Shown here in pieces: positions 1 to 11,000 of a DNA stretch of 64,000 nt. The first letter of the stretch is position 1; each line of letters begins with the position of its first letter. Origin of the DNA: Chromatiales bacterium (lineage in GTDB: Bacteria > Pseudomonadota > Gammaproteobacteria > Thiohalomonadales > Thiohalomonadaceae); the NCBI GenBank assembly GCA_003251535.1, contig QKFD01000109.1, positions 1 through 64,000 on the forward strand, in the 5' to 3' direction. The notes below the pieces were generated by a model. That model saw only the letters and a program-made list of their open reading frames with translations, ran no database searches and was not told the DNA's origin. Made by a program: the position numbers and the translations under genes.

Positions 1-118
1 GCGCCATCCAGCGCTCGCCCGCCACCTGCCGCGCCCCCCGGCTCGGGCTCATGTCCAGCCACGCCTCCACCCAGGCGTGCTCAAACCGCAGCGCCACCCC
101 CTGGCCCCCCGCCGTCAC
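1..118 (-). CDS. partial transglutaminase-like fragment, runs off the left edge
   Basis: One minus-strand frame reads as protein through the edge, with a core HAWVEAWLDMSP and then GERWMA. This resembles the catalytic His region of transglutaminase-like domains, in which a His-Ala/Val-Trp-Val-Glu-Ala run is followed by a Trp and Asp of the active site. The frame stays open upstream of the GTG at 118, so the true start is unknown. Only about 39 residues are visible and no family could be checked, so this is a weak call. It may be a gene remnant next to the chemotaxis operon. Confidence 0.25.
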   Translation of the reverse strand, partial: MTAGGQGVALRFEHAWVEAWLDMSPSRGARQVAGERWMA

Positions 119-170
119 CGTCGTCGTCGGGACCCCGCCGTCGGACCGAAGGGAGCTGGCAGATGTGACA

Positions 171-198
171 GGGTGGGGCAAAAAGTTTGACCCCACCC
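171..198. other. inverted repeat (8-bp arms)
   Basis: GGGTGGGG at 171-178 and CCCCACCC at 191-198 form a perfect stem around a 12-nt loop. There is no T-run on either side, so it is not a standard intrinsic terminator. It lies between the edge fragment and the terminator of the cheW operon. The rest of 199-364 shows nothing convincing. Confidence 0.4.
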
Positions 199-364
199 CT
201 CGCAAGGCGGGGGGCGGCCTACTCGGTCAGTCGGGGGGAACTGCTTAAGCTCGGCACCTCTCGATGCCGGTGCCCGGGGCACTCTTGCTGTTCAGCGAAC
301 GCTTCCTCTTACCGGGCGAGTAGGGGACCTTTACCTGTCAGTGAGTGCGCCCTGCCCGGCGCAC

Positions 365-398
365 AAAAAAAACCCGCCGCAGGTGGCCCCACGGCGGG
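365..398 (-). terminator. intrinsic terminator of the chemotaxis operon
   Basis: On the minus strand the stem CCCGCCG/CGGCGGG (plus positions 373-379 and 392-398) is followed directly by eight U residues (A-run at 365-372). It lies about 90 bp past the cheW stop codon, where the transcript of this operon would be expected to end. Confidence 0.85.
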
Positions 399-486
399 TG
401 TTCGTCCAATCCTATGGCGCGCGGCTCTGCTACCCACTGCCGGGAGGTAGCGGCCGGCGGCGCCTCGACGCAAAGCAGTTGCAGCG

Positions 487-1011
487 TTATTGCAGTGCAG
501 CGGAACCGTTGCTCAACAGTGCATCCAGGGCCAGCACCCGTTGCACATTCAACAGCATGATGAAGTGGCCGTTGACCCGCCCCATGCCGCTAATAAACTC
601 GGCCTTGATGTGGGTGCCAAAGGCCGGTGCCGGTTCGATATCGGCGGGGAGAAAATCCAACACGCCGCTGACGCTATCGACCACCACCCCCACATCCTGG
701 ATCTCATCCTCCTCCTGGGCCTCAACGATGATGATGCAGCTCCGGCCGGTGGGACGGGTGGGCTGGCCGCTAAAGCGGGCGGCCAGATCCACCACAGGCA
801 CCACCGAACCGCGCAGGTTGATCACCCCGCTAATGAACTCCGGCACCAGGGGTACCGTTGAGATCCCGCCATACTGGATGATCTCCTTGATGGCGAGGAT
901 GCCGATACCGTACATCTGACCGCCGGCGGAGAAGGTGAGGTACTGGCTCCCGCGGGCCTCCTCCTCACCGTGCCGCCCCTCCTCTACCCGTGCCAGTGTC
1001 AGCTGTTCCAT
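487..1011 (-). CDS. cheW: chemotaxis coupling protein CheW
   Basis: A 174-residue protein made of one CheW domain, which couples methyl-accepting receptors to the CheA kinase in the cytoplasmic array. After a charged leader of about 20 residues the domain opens with QYLTFSAGGQMYGIGILAIKEI and carries the typical GVINLRGSVVPVVDL segment near residue 70. The start has a good ribosome site (AAGGAG, 7 nt upstream of ATG). It is the last gene of the operon, 10 bp after the receptor gene and followed by a strong terminator. The length is normal for stand-alone CheW. Confidence 0.95.
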   Translation of the reverse strand: MEQLTLARVEEGRHGEEEARGSQYLTFSAGGQMYGIGILAIKEIIQYGGISTVPLVPEFISGVINLRGSVVPVVDLAARFSGQPTRPTGRSCIIIVEAQEEDEIQDVGVVVDSVSGVLDFLPADIEPAPAFGTHIKAEFISGMGRVNGHFIMLLNVQRVLALDALLSNGSAALQ

Positions 1012-1021
1012 CGCTCGCTCC

Positions 1022-3592
1022 TTAGAAGCTCACAAAGTCCGCCCCGAGGGCCGCGGAGGCCTTGGCCCGTACCGCGGGTGCCGCCGAAGCCACTGCCTTG
1101 ATGCGCGGCGTAGTGGAGGCCTGCGGCTTGATATAGGCCACTGGGGCTGCGGTGGGCTCGGCGCCGGTCTTGAAGAAACCTATCAGCTCCTGGAGTTGAT
1201 CGGCCTGGCTGCTCATCTCCTCTGCCGTTGCCGCCAGCTCTTCCGAGGCGGAGGCGTTCTGCTGCGTGGTCTGATTGAGCTGCTCCATCGCCTCGTTGAT
1301 CTGCCCGACCCCGGCCGCCTGTTCAGTGGAGGCGGCGGAGATCTCCTGCACCAGATCGGAGGTCTTGCTGATGGAGGGGACGATCTCATCCAACAGACCG
1401 CCGGCCCGCTCCGCCAAGGTCACGCTAGAGGCAGCCACCTCACTGATCTCCTGGGCCGCCACCTGACTACGCTCGGCCAGTTTGCGCACCTCGGCCGCCA
1501 CCACCGCAAAGCCTTTGCCGTGTTCGCCGGCGCGGGCCGCCTCGATGGCCGCGTTGAGTGCCAAGAGGTTGGTCTGGTAGGCGATGTCGTCGATGATGCC
1601 GATCTTCTCAGCGATCTGCTTCATGGCCGCCACCGTCTCCTTCACCGCACTGCCTCCTTCCGCTGCCTTGACCGAGGCGCTGGCGGCGATGTTATCGGTG
1701 GTGCGGGCGTTATCGGAGTTCTGCGACACCGAGGCCGACATCTGCTCCACCGAGGCGGAGGTCTGCTCCACACTGCCGGCCTGCTCCGTTGCCCCTTGGG
1801 CCAGTGACTGCGCGGTCATGCTCACCTGATCGGCCGCCGCCGCCAGGGCGTCGGCACCGGAGCGCACTTCACGCATGGTCTGGGCCAGGCGGGCGACGCT
1901 GTTGTTGACGATGTTACGCAGTTCCTGCAAGCGACCGTGGTACTCCGCATCGATCTTCTCGGTGAGGTTACCGGCCTCCACCAAGGAGAGGATGCGCATC
2001 ACCTCATTGACCGGCTCGATCACCGCATCCAAGGTGGCATTGACCCCCTCAACGATGCGACGGAAGTCACCCTGATGACGAGTGGCATCGGCCCGCACCT
2101 CTAACCGTCCATCGAGGGCCGCATCACTCAGCATATTGGCGTCGGAGATGAGCGCCTTCACCGTCGCCACACTGGTATTGACGGCATTGGCCAGGCTATC
2201 GAAGGTCTCCCGCACCCACTGGGTATCGGCATCGGCCGGAGCCGTTTCAATGTGGAAGTCGGTATCGCCGGCCGCTAGGCGATCTAGCCCCTCAACCAAC
2301 TTGCTGGTCTCCTCCTGCTGGTAGTCGGCCACCTTCTTCGCCAAGCGGGCGGCCTGGCTGACAGCGGTCTGGTCGATAATGAACTCCAGCGCCCCCACCA
2401 TCTCGCCCTCGGGATCCCGCACCGGCATCCCGGTGTAGGCGATCTCCAGATTCTGGCTACCCGGGTGGGCCGCCGCCTCGCTCTTGGCCAACTGGCCGGA
2501 CTGCATGGCGCGGGCACAGGCGCACTTCTCGGTCTGACAGTCAGAGGTCTGGAAGAAGTCGTAGCACTTGGAGCCGAGCAGCTCGGTCGGGCGCCGGCCG
2601 CCCAGACGGGCGCCGTGGGCGTTGATGAACTGGATATTGAACTCCCGATCCACCACCATCGCCGGGGTGGGCATCAGCTCAAAGAAGCCCACCAGTCGAT
2701 CCAAGGTGGCGTTGATCCCCTCGATGGTCTTACGGTAGGCGCCTTGATGCCGGGCCGCCTCGGCCCGTACCGTGAGCCGCCCCTTTACCGCGGCCTGTGC
2801 CAGCACCTCGGTATCGTCGATCAAGGCGGTGAGCCCCTCCCGCACACCGGCGATGGAGCGCAGCAGCTGGCCGGTCTCATCCCGCCCTTCGGTGTTGATG
2901 GTGAAGTCGAAGTTACCGACGGCAATCTTATCCGCTGCATCCACCGCACACTTCAAGGGACGGACAATAGAGCGACTAATGAGCAGCGCTATCAGCAGCA
3001 ACGCAAGCGTCACGGCCACGACGACGGCAAACAGCACACTAGCGGCATCCCAGAAGATCCGGCTGACATCATCGGTGTAGATGCCGGTCCCGACCACCCA
3101 CCCCCAAGGGGCGTAGAGCTGAGCAGTGGAGAGCTTATCCACCGGCCCGGCCACACCGGCCTTGGGCCACTGGTAGGCGAGGTAGTGCCAGCCATCTTTC
3201 TTGGCCATCTCCACCAACTCATAGAGCACCCGGACCCCGTTGGCATCCTTCACCTCTGAGACATCGTGCCCCTCTAGGTCAGGCTGCACCGGCTGCACCA
3301 ACATGCGGTAGTTGGTGTCCACCACAAACAGATAGTTGCTGCCCTGATAGCGCAGCGCGGAGATCTCCTCTTTGGCAGAGCGCTGCGCCGCCTCCAGGGA
3401 GATCTGGCCCTGCTCCACCTGCCGCTCATAGTGCTGTAGCACATTGAGGCCCGACTCGACGATGCCCTGGATCGCCTGCTGTTTGTCATTGGTGATCTGG
3501 GTGTGCAGCTCATAGAGCGAGATGCCAGTCACCGCAGCCACGCCCACCACCATGCCGGCGATGAGTAGATTGAGCTTGGTTCCAATACGCAT
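1022..3592 (-). CDS. methyl-accepting chemotaxis protein with Cache and PAS domains
   Basis: An inner-membrane chemoreceptor of 856 residues from this start. TM1 ([17 protein letters not shown]) is followed by a periplasmic single-Cache-type domain with the [15 protein letters not shown] segment, then TM2, HAMP, a PAS domain with a clustered Cys motif (DCQTEKCAC), further HAMP-like repeats and the signalling hairpin tip ([18 protein letters not shown]). It signals to CheA/CheW. I chose ATG 3592 because GGAGG lies 6 nt upstream and TM1 follows at once. The frame stays open to an ATG at 3724 (44 more Ala-rich residues, only 9 bp after cheA), a possible longer form with a weaker ribosome site. 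No C-terminal NWETF-type CheR-binding pentapeptide is present. Confidence 0.92.
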   Translation of the reverse strand: MRIGTKLNLLIAGMVVGVAAVTGISLYELHTQITNDKQQAIQGIVESGLNVLQHYERQVEQGQISLEAAQRSAKEEISALRYQGSNYLFVVDTNYRMLVQPVQPDLEGHDVSEVKDANGVRVLYELVEMAKKDGWHYLAYQWPKAGVAGPVDKLSTAQLYAPWGWVVGTGIYTDDVSRIFWDAASVLFAVVVAVTLALLLIALLISRSIVRPLKCAVDAADKIAVGNFDFTINTEGRDETGQLLRSIAGVREGLTALIDDTEVLAQAAVKGRLTVRAEAARHQGAYRKTIEGINATLDRLVGFFELMPTPAMVVDREFNIQFINAHGARLGGRRPTELLGSKCYDFFQTSDCQTEKCACARAMQSGQLAKSEAAAHPGSQNLEIAYTGMPVRDPEGEMVGALEFIIDQTAVSQAARLAKKVADYQQEETSKLVEGLDRLAAGDTDFHIETAPADADTQWVRETFDSLANAVNTSVATVKALISDANMLSDAALDGRLEVRADATRHQGDFRRIVEGVNATLDAVIEPVNEVMRILSLVEAGNLTEKIDAEYHGRLQELRNIVNNSVARLAQTMREVRSGADALAAAADQVSMTAQSLAQGATEQAGSVEQTSASVEQMSASVSQNSDNARTTDNIAASASVKAAEGGSAVKETVAAMKQIAEKIGIIDDIAYQTNLLALNAAIEAARAGEHGKGFAVVAAEVRKLAERSQVAAQEISEVAASSVTLAERAGGLLDEIVPSISKTSDLVQEISAASTEQAAGVGQINEAMEQLNQTTQQNASASEELAATAEEMSSQADQLQELIGFFKTGAEPTAAPVAYIKPQASTTPRIKAVASAAPAVRAKASAALGADFVSF

Positions 3593-3733
3593 TGTGGGCC
3601 TCCAAAAATGGGATCCATTCGGTCGGTTGGCAGTTGCGGCGGCCTCTGCCGCCGGTGAGTCGATAGGGGCAGCGGGGCTGGCCGCTGGAGAGATGGAGTC
3701 ACGCATCGTTTTATCCTCGGCCATCTCGGCAGT

Positions 3734-5899
3734 TCATACGGTTTCTACGCACTCCGCCGCTATCTCGGCGGCGTGGCAGTGACGTTCGGTGGCGGTACGG
3801 ATGAGGTCCTGCACATCCAGGATCAGCGCCACCTCACCGCTACCTAAGATGGTGGAGCCAGCAAAACCACGCAGGTGGCGGAACATCCGCCCCAACGGCT
3901 TAATGACGGTCTGAAATTCACCCATCAGGCGATCCACCACGAGGCCAGCACTCTGCCCGGCGTAACGCACCACCACCACATTCTGGCGACGGGCCGGCTG
4001 GCCGCGGCTGTGGAATAGTTCGCGCAGGCGTAGGAACGGCAGTACCCGACCGCGCAGATTGAGATAGTTCTGCTGGCCAATGGCGCCGTGATCGAGTTCG
4101 ATACACTCCACCACGCTATCCAGCGGGATGATGTAAGCGGCCTCCCCCACCCCCACCAGGAAGCCTTCGATAATGGCCAGGGTGAGCGGCAGTCGAATGG
4201 AGACGGTGGTACCCACGCCGGGGCGGCTATCGAGTTCGATGGCGCCGCGCAGGGCGTCGATGTTGCGGCGCACCACATCCATGCCGACACCACGCCCCGA
4301 GAGGTTGGTCACCTGCTCGGCGGTGGAGAAGCCGGGTTGAAAGATGAGGCCATAGATCTCTTGATCGCTCAGCGTCTGGCCCGCCGCCACGAGACCGCGC
4401 TCCTGCGCCTTGGCCAAGATGCGCTCCTTATCGAGCCCGCGGCCGTCGTCGCTGATCTCGATGACGATGCTGCCGGAGTCGTGGTAAGCGTGGAGCTTGA
4501 GGGAACCGGCCGCCGGCTTTCCCTGTTGCACGCGCACCTCGGCGGTCTCGATGCCGTGGTCCATGGCGTTGCGCACCAGGTGCATGAGGGGATCGCCGAT
4601 CCGCTCCACCACCGACTTATCCAGCTCGGTCTCGGCGCCGGTAATGGTCAGTTCGATCTCCTTACCCAACTCCTGGGAGACATCGCGCACCACCCGCCGG
4701 AAGCGGTTGAAGGTCTCGCCGATCTCCACCATCCGCAGCCGCAGGGCGCTATCCCGGATGGCATCCACCAGCTGGCTGACGCTGGAGTTGGCCTCCATCA
4801 GATTGCGGTCCCGACTACGCCGCGCCATCACCTCGGCCGATGCGCCGGCGATTACCAGCTCCCCCACCAGGTCGATGAGCTGATCCAGTTTGCTGGCATC
4901 CACCCGGATGGCGCTTGAGCTGCGCTTGACGGTGGTCGCCTCACGGCCCTGGCGTGCGGCCGGCGCCGCCGCTGGGGCCACTGCTGGGGCCGGCGTGGCG
5001 GCCACCACCAACTCCGGGGTGGCATCGGCAGCGCTCAGGACCTGCGCCACCTCGGCCTCCGTCAGGGCGCCACAGCTGACCAGTAGCGCCCCCAACTGTT
5101 CGTCAGCCTCCGGCCGAGTGGCGATGAGCAGGGCGTAGTCGGTGAGAGGGGCGTGGGGCGGAAGGATCAACAGTGAGCAATCGTCCTGCACAAACTCGAA
5201 CGCCGCCTCGATATCGGCCTGCGCCGGCCCCGCAGCCAGGCGGATCTCAAACCCCAGGTAGCACTCCTCGGGATCCATCTCCTGCGCCGGCGGCAGGGCG
5301 TCGGTAACCGGCTCGACATGGAGGATCTCGCTCAGGGTGGCGAGATAGCGCACGAACGAAAGCGGGTCATAGCCGTTGCGCAGTAGGTTGCCGGCAAAGC
5401 GCACGGAGATGTGCCAGGCGTCGTTGCCCACCCCTTCGCCCGTGGTCGCATTCGCGCCGGCCTCTGGCTGGGGTGCTGCATTTTCGGTTGCCACCGCCAC
5501 GGTAGCGTTGCTCCCGCCACCGAGCAGCGCTTGCAGCGCCTGCACCAGTGCGGCACCTACGGCGGCGTGTTCGCCCTGCTGGCCGCTGGCCAGGTCATCA
5601 ATCAGGGTGACCAGGTGGTCCCGGCAGCGCAGCATCAGGGCGATGAGCGACTCATCCACCGCGATCTCGTCACTGCGCACCCGATCCATGACGCTCTCGG
5701 CGACATGGGTAAACTCGACAATGGCATCGAGACCAAACAGCCCTGCCGATCCCTTGATGGTGTGCATGGCCCGGAACACGGCGTTGATGGCATCGCCATC
5801 GCCCGGCGCGGACTCCAGCGCCAATAGGGCATCCTCCATCGCCGACAGCAGCTCACGGCTCTCTTCGATGAAGGTTTGCAGGGCGCGTTCCAGGTTCAT
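3734..5899 (-). CDS. cheA: chemotaxis histidine kinase CheA
   Basis: A 721-residue cytoplasmic kinase that autophosphorylates in response to receptors and passes phosphate to CheY. Domains in order: HPt (HTIKGSAG, phospho-His at about residue 46), a linker/P2-like region, a second small domain around WHISVRFAGNLLRNG, the dimerisation helix pair, the HATPase core (LVRNAMDHGIE N-box, DDGRGLD, GRGVGMDVVRR) and a C-terminal CheW-like domain. The ATG at 5899 has AAGGAG 6 nt upstream and starts MNLERALQTF; a TTG two codons earlier lies too close to that site. It follows the STAS gene by 10 bp, consistent with a single operon. Confidence 0.96.
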   Translation of the reverse strand: MNLERALQTFIEESRELLSAMEDALLALESAPGDGDAINAVFRAMHTIKGSAGLFGLDAIVEFTHVAESVMDRVRSDEIAVDESLIALMLRCRDHLVTLIDDLASGQQGEHAAVGAALVQALQALLGGGSNATVAVATENAAPQPEAGANATTGEGVGNDAWHISVRFAGNLLRNGYDPLSFVRYLATLSEILHVEPVTDALPPAQEMDPEECYLGFEIRLAAGPAQADIEAAFEFVQDDCSLLILPPHAPLTDYALLIATRPEADEQLGALLVSCGALTEAEVAQVLSAADATPELVVAATPAPAVAPAAAPAARQGREATTVKRSSSAIRVDASKLDQLIDLVGELVIAGASAEVMARRSRDRNLMEANSSVSQLVDAIRDSALRLRMVEIGETFNRFRRVVRDVSQELGKEIELTITGAETELDKSVVERIGDPLMHLVRNAMDHGIETAEVRVQQGKPAAGSLKLHAYHDSGSIVIEISDDGRGLDKERILAKAQERGLVAAGQTLSDQEIYGLIFQPGFSTAEQVTNLSGRGVGMDVVRRNIDALRGAIELDSRPGVGTTVSIRLPLTLAIIEGFLVGVGEAAYIIPLDSVVECIELDHGAIGQQNYLNLRGRVLPFLRLRELFHSRGQPARRQNVVVVRYAGQSAGLVVDRLMGEFQTVIKPLGRMFRHLRGFAGSTILGSGEVALILDVQDLIRTATERHCHAAEIAAECVETV

Positions 5900-5909
5900 G
5901 GTCAACTCC

Positions 5910-6215
5910 TTACGATGCGATAGGGTCAGCGAAGCGGTCGCTCAGGTGACAGAACTCCAGGATCTCGACGACCGCTGAGCTGTGGTTCAGGTAACGCACC
6001 TGCTTGCCCAGCCGCTGCGCCTCCTGTTTGGCCAGGATGAGCAGCTGAAGGCCGGCGGTATCCACCTCGCTCACCGCCTCCAGATCCACCGCAGGCTCTG
6101 CGGCGCTCTCCAGTACGGCGATCAACTGCGGCTTGATCTCTGCGGCGGTGTAGATGGTCAGCTCGCCGGCGAGATGCAGCACCTGGCTGTCGCCGCTCGC
6201 GGGAGTGCTGCTCAC
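5910..6215 (-). CDS. STAS-domain protein in the chemotaxis operon
   Basis: A small STAS (anti-sigma-factor antagonist type) protein of 101 residues: VLHLAGELTIYTAAEIKPQL, then the conserved loop VDLEAVSEVDTAGLQLLILAK with Asp-Thr at the position where SpoIIAA-like proteins carry the phosphorylated Ser/Thr. I chose the GTG at 6215 because it overlaps the cheY stop as GTGA; a longer frame to 6278 would lie inside cheY. In chemotaxis operons such proteins are thought to modulate kinase or receptor output, but the partner is not evident here. Confidence 0.85.
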   Translation of the reverse strand: MSSTPASGDSQVLHLAGELTIYTAAEIKPQLIAVLESAAEPAVDLEAVSEVDTAGLQLLILAKQEAQRLGKQVRYLNHSSAVVEILEFCHLSDRFADPIAS

Positions 6216-6580
6216 GGCAGCACCAGCTTGGCGACGGCATTCAGCATCTGCTGCGGCTGGAAGGGCTTCACCACCCACGCCTTGGCACCCGCCTCCTGCC
6301 CCTGCCGTTTCTTGGCATCCCCCGATTCTGTGGTCAGCATGATCACCGGGGTAAATTTGTAGGCCGGCACCGTCTTCATCTCCTGCACAAAGCCGATGCC
6401 ATCGAGCCGCGGCATATTGACGTCGCTGATGACGAGATGGATCTTGCGGCCATCCAACTTGGTCAAGGCGTCGCGGCCATCAAAGGCCTCTACCACGTCA
6501 TAGCCGGCACCCGTGAGGGCGATACTGACGACCTGGCGCAGACTGGCCGAGTCGTCCACGATCATGATGGTCTTGCTCAT
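6212..6580 (-). CDS. cheY: CheY-like single-domain response regulator
   Basis: A 122-residue receiver domain with no output domain. The acidic pair is in IMIVDDSAS, the phospho-acceptor Asp is D53 in ISDVNMPRLDG, and the conserved Thr and Lys are in MLTTESG and VVKPF. It would be phosphorylated by the CheA encoded downstream and act on the flagellar motor or another effector. GGAGAG lies 6 nt before the ATG. It sits between the first receptor gene and the STAS gene, with a 4-bp overlap to the latter. Confidence 0.93.
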   Translation of the reverse strand: MSKTIMIVDDSASLRQVVSIALTGAGYDVVEAFDGRDALTKLDGRKIHLVISDVNMPRLDGIGFVQEMKTVPAYKFTPVIMLTTESGDAKKRQGQEAGAKAWVVKPFQPQQMLNAVAKLVLP

Positions 6581-6595
6581 CGTCGTCTCTCCGCG

Positions 6596-7804
6596 TTAGA
6601 AGAAGGTGATACCTGCGTCGTCTTGCCGCTGCCCACCACTGCCGCCGTGATGGTTGTCCATCTGCTCGGCGGTGGTGTACGTGCGGCACAGCTCATCTAG
6701 CCATTGGGTGGCATCCAGTGCCTCGACCTGCACGCCTTCGCCATGCAGGCGCCGAGTCTCCTCTAGGTGGTCGGTCAGGCGTGCCATATCACCCGTGGCT
6801 TGCAGCAGGATCTGACTGACCCGGTCTTGGAATTGGAGGGCCACCAGCACCTCGGCGATCTCGCCCTGGATGACGGCCCCCTCTTGGCGTAGCGCCTCGG
6901 CCGAGTGACTCAGGTCATCGGCGCCCCGCTGGAATTTGTCCACGACATCGTGGATGGTCTGCTCTGCCCCGCTGATCAACTCGGCGTCCTGGACGGAGAA
7001 GCGCTTGGCGCTCTCCTGGGTCTCCAAGATGGCGCGGTTGATGGCCTGCACCCGGGCGCTGATCTGTTTGCCGGTCTCGCCGGAGCGGCCGGAGAGGGTA
7101 CGCACCTCATCGGCCACAATGGCAAAACCCCGTCCCGCCTCCCCGGCCCGCGCCGCCTCAATCGCCGCATTCAAGGCCAGCAGATTGGTCTTGTCGGCGA
7201 TATCGGCCACCGCCGCGGCCATCCCTTGCAGCTCGGTGGTGAAGGTGGTCAGCTGCTGGATCCGCGCCAAGGTCTCCTCTTTGGCAGCGAGGGTGGCGCG
7301 TAGCGCCTCCACCACCTGGTCCAGCTCGCGCCGGCTCTCCGCCAACAGTGCCGGCAGGCCGCTGTCTGCCCCGGGCCCCACGCCACCCGAGCGGTGGGCG
7401 GTGGTCACCGTGGTCGCCAGGCGGCCATTGATGACCGAGAAGCGTTGAGTCAGGCTGGTAATGCCCTCTTCGGTCTGCGAGCGGGCGGTATCCACTTGGC
7501 GCTGCCAGATGGGCAGCACCTGCTCGCAGAGATAGTCGAGCCCTTCGATGTAGTAGGGCGGCGGCGGTAGCTCCGCCAAGGTGGTGGCCCGGCTCTGGGC
7601 CTGGGCGGCACCCGTGGCCCGCCGCAGCAGCCGCACACTCCAGATCCCGCCACCGGCCCCCGCCAACACCACTACGGCGGCCCAGACAGCGGCCTCGGTC
7701 GGCGGCGCGACCACCGTCATTACGCCGCCCCCTAGCAAGCCGATGGCCATCGGGATGGCCATGGACCACCAGTTGGAGGTAGTTGCAGTGCCGCTGCGCA
7801 TCAC
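6596..7804 (-). CDS. methyl-accepting chemotaxis protein, short membrane type
   Basis: A 402-residue receptor. Two hydrophobic helices at about residues 14-33 and 38-56 form a membrane hairpin with almost no periplasmic loop, followed by the cytoplasmic signalling domain with its tip [24 protein letters not shown]. No HAMP or PAS domain is obvious, so it may sense membrane or cytoplasmic signals. GAGGAG lies 9 nt upstream of the ATG at 7804. It is the first gene of the operon; 7805-8041 holds the leader and presumably the promoter, with no other gene. Confidence 0.9.
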   Translation of the reverse strand: MMRSGTATTSNWWSMAIPMAIGLLGGGVMTVVAPPTEAAVWAAVVVLAGAGGGIWSVRLLRRATGAAQAQSRATTLAELPPPPYYIEGLDYLCEQVLPIWQRQVDTARSQTEEGITSLTQRFSVINGRLATTVTTAHRSGGVGPGADSGLPALLAESRRELDQVVEALRATLAAKEETLARIQQLTTFTTELQGMAAAVADIADKTNLLALNAAIEAARAGEAGRGFAIVADEVRTLSGRSGETGKQISARVQAINRAILETQESAKRFSVQDAELISGAEQTIHDVVDKFQRGADDLSHSAEALRQEGAVIQGEIAEVLVALQFQDRVSQILLQATGDMARLTDHLEETRRLHGEGVQVEALDATQWLDELCRTYTTAEQMDNHHGGSGGQRQDDAGITFF

Positions 7805-8041
7805 CCTGGCTCCTCGGTTGCTGGCGGGGCCGGACTGCCGGAGGGCCCCACGCGATGATTAGTTAGCGTGGAACCATGATGCCGTTACCGACGGAGTGAC
7901 ACAGCCCGGACGAACCACAGTGACGGCCTAGGTGTTTACCTGGTTTACGGCGCGGGGGGCAGCTGGTTCGGTGTTGCAGAGGGCCCCCACACCGGCAGGG
8001 CGGTGGGGGGAGGAGTCCAGACGGGGGGTTAGCAGCGGGGG

Positions 8042-11000
8042 TTAGACCTCAATGCCAAGGCGGGGCTCTGCCGCCTCCATGGCGTCCAAGGTGGTCAGCG
8101 CCTCCTCGAACTCAAAGTTATCGATCTGATCGGCCAGTTGCTGGGCCAGGCCACTGGCGATCTGCATCAGACGGGGCGCCAGCGCCTCATACTCTTTGGC
8201 CGCCACCAGCTCAGAGACCTCCAGGCGTGCCCGCAGGCGGGCGACGCCGGCCCGTAGGGCGCGCCAGTCGATGGGCTGGTCAGTGGCCGCCGCCGGCGCC
8301 TCACTGTGGAGATGCATCACCTCCGCCACGATGCTGGCGATGGCCGCCTGTAGCTCCCGCAGCGGCTCTTCGGAGGGTAGCGTCCCCTCCCGCAGGGCCA
8401 GCTCCAAGCCCGCAGCTAGGCGGTGGATCTCCACCAACCCCAGGGTGCCCGCCACCCCTTTGAGGGAGTGGGCCAACTGCTGGGCCGGCTTCCAGGCCCC
8501 GGCGGCCACCAAGCGCCCTAACTCATGGCCATCCTCGGCGTGGCCGCGACAGAAGCGCGCCAGATAGCCCATCAGCCGATCCACCCGTCCGCCCACGATG
8601 GAGAGGGCGCGGTTTAGATCCAGCCCCGGGAGATTGCTCAACGCTTGGCGCAGCGCCACCACCTCGCCAGTGGGCTCACCGCCACTACGGGGGTGGCCCT
8701 CCAGCGAGGGGTGCTCATGATGCAGGGGCGGTGGCAGCCAGCGCAGCAGGGTGGCGTAGAGGGTGTCGGGCTCCACCGGCTTGGGGATGTGATCGCGCAT
8801 CCCCGCCGCCAGACAGCGCTCCCGATCCTCCTCAAAGGCGCTGGCGGTCATCGCCAAGATGGGGGTAAAGCCGTTACGCACCTGTTGGCGGATGATGCGG
8901 GTCGCCTCCAGGCCATCCATCAGGGGCATCTGTACATCCATCAGGATGACGTCATAGTCCCGCTCTTCGGCCATCTGCACCGCCTCTTGGCCATCCTTCG
9001 CCAACTCCACCAGGAGCCCTAGCTGCCGCAACAGGGCGGAGGCCACCTCCTGATTGAGTGGGTTGTCCTCCACCAGCAGGATCCGCTGACCGGCGTGTTC
9101 CGCCAGCCGTGACTCGGCACTGGCGGCGGCAAAGGAGGCGTCCTCCTCGGTGCGATCCAGGGCCAGCAAGACCACCCCAGGCAGTAGCGGCCGCGGGATG
9201 AAGGCGGTAAAACCGGCGCTCGCCAACAGGGTGACCGGCGGCGCCTCCGCATCGCCCACCAAGAGCATCCGCGGGTGCACCGAGAGGGGCAACGAGCGTA
9301 GCCGCAGGCCTATCTCCAAGCCATCGACCAAGGGTGCCCGATGTTCGATCAACACCACATGGATCGGCTCCTCCTCTTGGTTGGCGCGCTCCAGTAGGAC
9401 AACCGCCTCCTCACCATTGGCACAGGCCTCCGCCTGTAGGCCCAGGGCGCTCAGGGTGTGGAGAAAGGACTCGCTCAACTTGGGTTGGGTGATCACCGCC
9501 AGCGCCCGAGCACCGCGGAATAGCGCCCGTGGCAGAGGCCGTTGCTCCTGCCCCGCCACTAGTCCGAATGGCAGCTCCAGCCAGAAGGTGCTCCCCTCGC
9601 CCGGTTCGCTCTCTACCCCCACTCGCCCCCCCATCAGCTCCGCCAAGCGACGGGAGATGACCAGGCCCAGACCGGTACCGCCAAACTGGCGGGTGGTGGA
9701 GGCATCGGCCTGTTCAAACGGTTTAAATAGCCGCTGGCGCTGCTCGGGCGAGATGCCGATGCCGGTATCACTCACCTCGAACCGCACCCAGATCTGCTTG
9801 CCATGGTGGCGGATGGGGTAGGCCTTCAACACCACACTCCCCTGCCCTGTAAACTTGACGGCATTGCCGACAAAGTTGAGCAGGATCTGCCCCAGACGCA
9901 TCCCGTCACCATGCAGGATAGGCGGTAGCTGCGCGATATCGATGACCAGCTCCAACGCCTTGCTCTGGGCCTGCTCCACCACCAACGCCCACAGATTGCC
10001 AACCACCCTGTCGATCTCAAAATCGATCCACTCTGGAGCCACCTTGCCCGCCTCAATCTTGGAGAAGTCTAGTATGTCGTTGATGATACCAAGCAGGTGG
10101 TGGGCGGCATGGTGAATCTTGTCTAACTGCTGACGCTGGCGTTCGTTCACCCCTTCGCGGCCGATCAGGTGGGCCAGGCCGATGATGGCGTTCATCGGCG
10201 TGCGGATCTCGTGGCTCATGTTGGCGAGAAACGCCCCCTTGGCCTGGTTGGCGGAGATCGCCTCCTCTTTGGCGGCATCCAGCTCCTTGGTGCGCACCGC
10301 CACCAGCTCTTCCAGGTGGGCCCGGTAGCGCTCCAGCTCCTCCGTCATGTGTTTCTTGTCGGTAATATCTTCCTTGATCGCCAGATAGTGGGTCACCTGC
10401 CCGTCGGGCTGACGCAGCGGCGCGATGATGGCGTATTCGAGATACTCGCTCCCATCTTTACGCCGATTGAGCAGTTCGCCCTTCCACACCTCACCCCGGG
10501 TGAGGACTGCCCACATCCCACTAAATACCTCAGGTGGGGTTCGGCCTGACTGGAGGATGCAGGGGTTCTCCCCCAGGATCTCCTCCCGGCTATAGCCGGT
10601 GGTGCGCAAAAAGGCGTCGTTCACATATTCGATACGTGCATTGAGATCGGTCACCACAATACTGGCGGGGTTCTGCTCCACTGCCAGCGAGAGTTTGCGC
10701 AGCTCCCCCTCCGCCTGCCGCCGTTCGGTCACATCCTCTTTGACCGCCACATAGCCGGTGATGGCACCATCGGCCTGCCGCAGCGGCACGATGAGGGCAA
10801 GCTCTATCAACTCCTGGCCCTGTTTACTGCGGTTGATGAACTCGCCGCACCAGCGCTCCCCGCGGGAGATGGTCTGCCACAGGTCTTCGTAGGTGGCCTG
10901 GGGTGTCTTGCCCGATTTGAGCAGCCTGGGGTTATGCCCCAACACCTCCTCGCGGCGGTAACCGGTGATGCGGGTGAAGGCGTCGTTTACATATTCGATC

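Noticed and set aside
4088-4918. 276-residue plus-strand open frame
   Set aside because: Antisense to the HATPase part of cheA; His/Ala/Gly-rich composition typical of a GC-rich shadow frame.
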